Assembly: GCF_003544895.1 (NCBI RefSeq)
Contig: NZ_CP032125.1
Coordinates: 3,114,001-3,178,000, forward strand
Origin: Profundibacter amoris
GTDB taxonomy: Bacteria > Pseudomonadota > Alphaproteobacteria > Rhodobacterales > Rhodobacteraceae
Direction: 5' to 3'
Length of the DNA: 64,000 nucleotides
This document shows positions 60,364-64,000 of the stretch, in pieces. A program made the position numbers and the translations under genes. The notes beneath the pieces were generated by a model. The model searched no databases. It saw only the letters and a program-made list of their open reading frames with translations, and was not told where the DNA came from. Each line of letters starts with the position of its first letter. The stretch's first letter is position 1.

Positions 60364-60745
60364 CAATAGTCTCCGTGTGATATTTTGGTTTTATGTTGCG
60401 TGTCTGGCGATATTTCTTGCATTAGCTGGATATCAATCATCACATACAATTGCCTTTATATTAGCCACAGCAATATCGGCTACAGCAATAATATCAGCGG
60501 CGATATTATGGTTTATGGCATTGTTACTGCATTGGAAGGTTTTTTGGGTATTCTTTGTTGTCCACAGCCTGATTGTGCTATTTCTCACCATTATTTCGTA
60601 CTGGTTTTATGCGTATAGAATTGGATCATCTAACTCGTATCTAAACCCAGCATTTATTCAATATTTGACGTACCTCAGATTTACGGCTCTTTGTCCGGCG
60701 ATGAGCATGCTAAGATACGCGCTAACAAGAAAACCCGATGATTAA
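60332..60745 (+). CDS. Four-helix membrane protein, probable immunity protein of cassette 3
   Basis: About 137 residues with four helices (VIFWFYVACLAIFLALAGY, IAFILATAISATAIISAAILWFMALLL, VFWVFFVVHSLIVLFLTIISYWF, and a weaker last one). The start is probably the ATG at 60332, inside the tip frame. Inner-membrane immunity proteins usually guard against pore-forming tips, which agrees with the Gly/Ala-rich tip before it. It is clearly AT-rich relative to the region. Confidence 0.6.
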   Translation: MTRIRAITAHDNSLRVIFWFYVACLAIFLALAGYQSSHTIAFILATAISATAIISAAILWFMALLLHWKVFWVFFVVHSLIVLFLTIISYWFYAYRIGSSNSYLNPAFIQYLTYLRFTALCPAMSMLRYALTRKPDD

Positions 60746-60790
60746 TCCGGCATAGTAAACTCTATTGTTTAGCAATTTGAACAATCATGT

Positions 60791-61045
60791 TTACTCCCCC
60801 AAAACCTTCCCGTCCCCCACACCTTGCCCCAAATGCACCACCCCGATCCGGCGCGCGCTTTCCCCTACCCCCACCGCATAATTCGCCCCTGACGGCGGCG
60901 ACAGCTACGCGGGGGGCAGGCCGTTTGCGCCCAAAATCTCCAGCACCCCCGCAGAGGCCAGATCCGGCGCGATGCCGCGGCGGCCGGAGTGAACCGTGGC
61001 GATGGCCTGCAACTTTGCCAGCCGATCCAGCCCCGCACCCGTAAC
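60791..61045 (-). pseudogene. GspK-like C-terminal fragment, repeat copy C, with nonsense codon
   Basis: Read on the minus strand: QRVTGAGLDRLAKLQAIATVHSGRRG...LASAGVLEILGANGLPPA, then TAG where copy B has TGG, then LSPPSGANYAVGVGESARRIGVVHLGQGVGDGKVLGE to a TAA at 60793-60791. The TVHSGRRGI and VLEIL pattern resembles type II secretion protein K. It lacks the N-terminus, so it is a dead fragment and probably the source of repeats A and B. Confidence 0.6.
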
Positions 61046-61055
61046 CCGCTGGAAA

Positions 61056-61102
61056 CCACCAAAAACAGAAAACCCCCTCTGGCAACCAAATGCCAGAGGG
61101 GG
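61056..61102 (-). terminator. Rho-independent terminator of the Gly/Glu-rich gene
   Basis: A perfect 12-bp stem CCCCCTCTGGCA / TGCCAGAGGGGG with loop ACCAAA (61073-61102). On the minus strand TTTTCTGTTTTT follows, 32 bp past the stop of the exported protein gene. Confidence 0.9.
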
Positions 61103-61134
61103 TGCGTTGCGGAACATTGTCTGCTTAGCGTGGC

Positions 61135-61458
61135 TTAATCGTTGTCGCCGCCACCTTCACCACCTTCGCCGCCTTCGCCGCCCTCGCCACCTTCGCCGCC
61201 GCCAGCACCGCCTTCACCGTCACCATGTTCGGAATCGTCATTATCACCCCCGGCTGTCGTTCCGGCTGTGGTTCCGCCGGTTGCAGTGCCTGTGCCCCCG
61301 TTTGTAACCTTGGTCGGTGTAGCGGTTGCAGGTGCCGTAGTTGTAGGAGTCGCTGTTGGCTGGGTTGCCGGAGCAGTAGCCTGAGCCGATGCCATCCCTG
61401 CGCCAAATACGCTTGCTACGATTGCCAGTGCTGCTATGCTGGTCAGTAGATTTTTCAT
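61135..61458 (-). CDS. Exported low-complexity Gly/Glu/Thr-rich protein
   Basis: A 107-residue protein: signal peptide (MKNLLTSIAALAIVASVFGAGMASAQA), a Thr/Pro/Ala-rich spacer (TQPTATPTTTAPATATP), and an acidic tail with DNDDSEHGDGE followed by repeated GGE units ending GGGDND. The tail is encoded by 9-bp tandem units and may vary in copy number between strains. Acidic Gly-rich tails may bind calcium or metal. ATG 61458 has AGGA upstream, and a strong terminator follows, so the gene looks alive. I know no family. Confidence 0.75.
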   Translation of the reverse strand: MKNLLTSIAALAIVASVFGAGMASAQATAPATQPTATPTTTAPATATPTKVTNGGTGTATGGTTAGTTAGGDNDDSEHGDGEGGAGGGEGGEGGEGGEGGEGGGDND

Positions 61459-61860
61459 TTTGTTCATCCTGTTTATTCAGACCCGAATTCGGGTGTTTGG
61501 TTGTGCCCGATCCGGGCGGTTCAGTTCTGTTTGTTCGACGGGCCATCGAGCCGCGCCGTTTCGACAAGGATGACTATCGGGGTAATTTCCGCCAAACGAT
61601 ATTGGCAGAACGTTTATTTTGGAATTCTTGACCTATGGTTTAGACGGGCAAACCTTTCGCCAAAGTTATTGCATTGTAATCATTGAATTTATTTTAGGGA
61701 AAGGAAGCTATTACTCAAAACAAAACCCCCTAAACTTTTGATTATTCCACCTGCGCCGGTCCGGCATAAACAAAAGAAAAACCCGATAATTCCCGCCAGT
61801 TGCCAAACCCCGTATTTCCCACACTAGCATTTCCCCAAACACCCCCTTAACCTGCCGCGC
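61459..61860. promoter_or_regulatory. 402-bp gap before the peptide permease genes
   Basis: No gene is supported here. It must contain promoters for the leftward Gly/Glu-rich gene and the rightward permeases. A possible -35 box TTGACC occurs at about 61628 but its -10 partner is weak. The middle (61600-61760) is AT-rich. Confidence 0.35.
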
Positions 61861-62805
61861 ATGATCCGATTTGCCGCCACCCGTTTGCTGTCCCTTGCCC
61901 TCAGCCTGCTGATGGCCTCGATCGTGGTTTTCGCCGTGGTCGAGGTAATCCCCGGCGATCCCGCCTCTTATATGCTGGGCCTGAACGCCACGCCCGAAGC
62001 GGTCGAGGCTTTGCGCAATGAACTGGGCCTGAATGGCTCAATCTGGGCGCGTTATATCGGTTGGGTCTCCGGTATGCTGGTGGGGGATTTCGGACAATCC
62101 TACACCTACCGCGTGCCGGTATCGGACCTGATTGCCCAACGCATCTGGGTCTCGCTGCCGCTGGCGATGATCGCGCTGCTGCTGTCCACCCTTATCGCCT
62201 TTCCGGTCGGCCTGATTGCTGCGGCGCGGCGCGGGAAATTCAGTGACTACAGCATCATGGGGCTGACCCAACTGGGCATTGCCGTGCCGAATTTCTGGTT
62301 CGCCATGCTGCTGGTTCTGGTGTTTGCGATCAATCTGCACTGGTTCGGGGCCGGCGGTTTTCCGGGCTGGGAAAACGGCATCCTTGGCGGGCTAAAGGCG
62401 CTGACCCTGCCCGCGATTGCATTGGCCCTGCCCCAAGCTTCGATCCTTGCCCGCGTGATGCGCTCAAGCTTGCTGGAAACCCTAACGCAAGATTACATCC
62501 GGTCCGCCCGCGCCAAGGGTCTGACCCGCGCGCAGGCCCTGCGCCGCCACGCCCTGCGCAACGCGATGATACCGGTGCTGACCATCATCGGTTTGCAGTT
62601 CTCGTTTCTGCTGGCCGGTGCCATCATCATCGAAAACGTGTTCTACCTGCCCGGCCTTGGGCAGTTGATTTACAAGGGCATCACCCAGCGCGATCTGGTG
62701 GTGGTGGAAAGCGTTGTGATGCTGCTGGTTTTCGCCGTGATCCTTGTCACTTTCCTTGTCGATCTGGCCTATGCCGCCGTTGATCCCCGTCTAAGGAAAC
62801 ATTGA
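61861..62805 (+). CDS. Dpp/Opp-type ABC permease 1
   Basis: A 314-residue membrane protein of the DppB type: an N-terminal helix then VEVIPGDPASYMLGLNATPEAVEALRNELGLN, the periplasmic segment typical of DppB, and the ATPase-contact loop (RSARAKGLTRAQALRRHALRNAMIPVLTIIG). It starts the second half of the peptide transporter whose binding protein is at 54.9 kb. Its stop overlaps the next start. Confidence 0.94.
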   Translation: MIRFAATRLLSLALSLLMASIVVFAVVEVIPGDPASYMLGLNATPEAVEALRNELGLNGSIWARYIGWVSGMLVGDFGQSYTYRVPVSDLIAQRIWVSLPLAMIALLLSTLIAFPVGLIAAARRGKFSDYSIMGLTQLGIAVPNFWFAMLLVLVFAINLHWFGAGGFPGWENGILGGLKALTLPAIALALPQASILARVMRSSLLETLTQDYIRSARAKGLTRAQALRRHALRNAMIPVLTIIGLQFSFLLAGAIIIENVFYLPGLGQLIYKGITQRDLVVVESVVMLLVFAVILVTFLVDLAYAAVDPRLRKH

Positions 62806-63623
62806 TGAGACTGCCTTTCCAACTGATCCTCGGGGCCTTGCTGACATCGTTTTTTGTCATTGCCGTGCTGGTGTCCTTTGTCTGGACACCGCATGACGTC
62901 ACCGTGCTGACCATTGCCGACAAGCTGCAACCGCCATCGGACAAATACTGGCTGGGCACTGACCATTTCGGGCGCGATCTGTTTTCCATGCTGATGGTCG
63001 GCGCGCGCACCTCGATTGCTGTGGCGATTGTCGCGGTAGGCATCGGCATGGGCATCGGCGTGCCGCTGGGCCTGATGGCGGCGGCCAACAAGGGCAGCCT
63101 GCTGGACGAGGTAATCATGCGCGGCAATGACCTGATCTTTGCCTTTCCCTCGCTTGTCATCGCCATACTGATCACCGCTGTTTTCGGCCCCTCGGCCCTG
63201 AATGCGATCCTTGCCATCGGTATTTTCAACATCCCCGTTTTCGCCCGTGTTTCCCGTGGCGCGGCGCTGTCGATCTGGACGCTGGACTATATCCTTGCCG
63301 CGCGCACATTCGGCAAAGGGCGGGTGCGGATTTCGGCAGAACACATCCTGCCCAACATCGCCAACCTGCTGATCGTGCAGGGCACCATCCAGTTTTCGCT
63401 GGGCATTCTGGCCGAAGCGGGCCTGTCCTATGTCGGCCTTGGCGCACAGCCCCCGACCCCCAGCTGGGGCCGGATGCTGGCCGACGCGCAGACCATGATC
63501 TACACCAAACCGATGCTGGCCATCCTGCCCGGCATGGCGATTGTGCTGATGGTTCTGGGGCTGAACCTGATGGGCGACGGGTTGCGCGATCTGCTGGACC
63601 CACGGATCAGGAGGGAGCGTTGA
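62805..63623 (+). CDS. Dpp/Opp-type ABC permease 2
   Basis: A 272-residue DppC-type permease: WLGTDHFGRDLFSMLMVGARTSIAVAIVAVGIGMGIGVPLGLMA and the loop AARTFGKGRVRISAEHILPN. The ATG at 62805 follows AAGGAA and shares a base with the previous TGA. It partners DppB to form the channel. Confidence 0.94.
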   Translation: MRLPFQLILGALLTSFFVIAVLVSFVWTPHDVTVLTIADKLQPPSDKYWLGTDHFGRDLFSMLMVGARTSIAVAIVAVGIGMGIGVPLGLMAAANKGSLLDEVIMRGNDLIFAFPSLVIAILITAVFGPSALNAILAIGIFNIPVFARVSRGAALSIWTLDYILAARTFGKGRVRISAEHILPNIANLLIVQGTIQFSLGILAEAGLSYVGLGAQPPTPSWGRMLADAQTMIYTKPMLAILPGMAIVLMVLGLNLMGDGLRDLLDPRIRRER

Positions 63624-63624
63624 T

Positions 63625-64000
63625 ATGATTTCCCTCAAGGATCTAAACCTGTCGATCCACCGCCTGCCGATCCTGAAAGATGTCAGTTTCGACATCGCGC
63701 AGGGGCAGATTTTCGGACTGGTCGGCGAAAGCGGCTCGGGCAAATCCATGACCGCGCTGGCGCTGATGCAACTGCTGCCGCAGGGGTTTTCCGCCAGCGG
63801 TCAGGTGATGGTGGACGGCACCGATGTGCTGTCCCTGTCCGAGGCCGAAATGTGCGCCCTGCGTGGCAATGAAATCGGCATGATCTTTCAAGAGCCAATG
63901 ACGGCGCTGAACCCGGTGCAGACCATCGGCGATCAGGTGGCCGAAACCCTGCTGATCCACGGCAAGGCCGACAAAGCCGAGGCCGCCAAAATCGCCCGCC
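63625..64000 (+). CDS. Dpp/Opp-type ABC transporter ATP-binding protein, partial
   Basis: The first 125 codons only; the gene runs off the right edge. It shows MISLKDLNLSIHRLPILKDVSFDIAQGQIFGLVGESGSGKSMTALALMQLLP (Walker A GESGSGKS) and a Q-loop IGMIFQEPMTALNPVQTIGDQVAE typical of DppD or fused DppDF ATPases. It starts one base after the permease stop. Confidence 0.94.
   Translation, partial: MISLKDLNLSIHRLPILKDVSFDIAQGQIFGLVGESGSGKSMTALALMQLLPQGFSASGQVMVDGTDVLSLSEAEMCALRGNEIGMIFQEPMTALNPVQTIGDQVAETLLIHGKADKAEAAKIAR

Noticed and set aside
60762-61085. 107-codon minus-strand frame over repeat copy C
   Set aside because: The GspK-like text lies in a different minus-strand frame (60791-61045); this frame is a shadow.
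61142-61210. Short tandem repeats considered as a CRISPR-like array
   Set aside because: The units are 9 bp without spacers and encode GGE in frame; this is a coding microsatellite.
61142-61384. Pro/Ser-rich plus-strand frame opposite the Gly/Glu-rich gene
   Set aside because: It is the antisense of the 9-bp repeats; the minus frame has a signal peptide, ribosome site and terminator.

Overview
The window looks like chromosomal DNA of a Roseobacter-type marine alphaproteobacterium (Rhodobacteraceae). This is inferred from the moderately high GC, the TRAP and Dpp transporters, the short ribonuclease D beside lptC-lptA-lptB-rpoN-hpf-ptsN, the DUF3305/DUF3306 formate dehydrogenase cluster, and the tandem glycosyltransferases next to a NodH-like sulfotransferase. 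I saw no tRNA, rRNA or CRISPR. Nearly all of the DNA is coding.

Layout. (1) 1-13.0 kb: a Tat-exported molybdo/tungsto formate dehydrogenase with its accessory genes, a divergent multi-cluster ferredoxin, a cytochrome c carrying a shrunken binding-protein domain, an Mrp/ApbC ATPase with a lipoate-ligase-like gene, and a tungstate ABC transporter (tupB-tupC-tupA) that would supply the metal. (2) 13.0-20.8 kb: one minus-strand operon, IclR regulator, two-component 2-oxoacid dehydrogenase E1, TPP enzyme and a TRAP transporter, with an IclR-like operator at its head; a divergent protein of unknown function is built from two repeats. (3) 20.8-29.6 kb: envelope and regulatory genes, KDO synthesis (kdsD, kdsA, kdsB), LPS export (lptC, lptA, lptB), rpoN, hpf and ptsN. 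(4) 29.6-39.4 kb: surface polysaccharide genes (sulfotransferase, GT14-like protein, two paralogous glycosyltransferases, galE, galU, cysQ, ABC-2 permease). (5) 39.4-45.5 kb: mixed small operons, including a TetR regulator with two operators, alkB and a split, divergent mnmD/mnmC pair, plus a 266-bp MITE-like element. (6) 45.5-52.9 kb: nine tightly packed minus-strand genes (coiled-coil protein, AAA+ ATPase, several small membrane proteins, DUF1523, unknown proteins). They match no system I know and are the best candidate here for an undescribed one. (7) 52.9-64 kb: a PAS-LuxR regulator, M20 peptidase and Dpp-type peptide transporter. About 5.4 kb separates the transporter's binding protein from its permeases. 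That stretch holds an MBL-fold gene, a palindromic element and a field of orphan Rhs toxin-tip/immunity cassettes separated by repeated fragments of a GspK-like gene.

Two themes recur. Convergent genes are packed so tightly that their stop codons overlap, and the two small palindromic elements (39.4 and 56.5 kb) both sit on the TA of a stop codon without destroying it. In region 1, formate dehydrogenase, chaperones, electron carriers and tungstate uptake form one functional unit.
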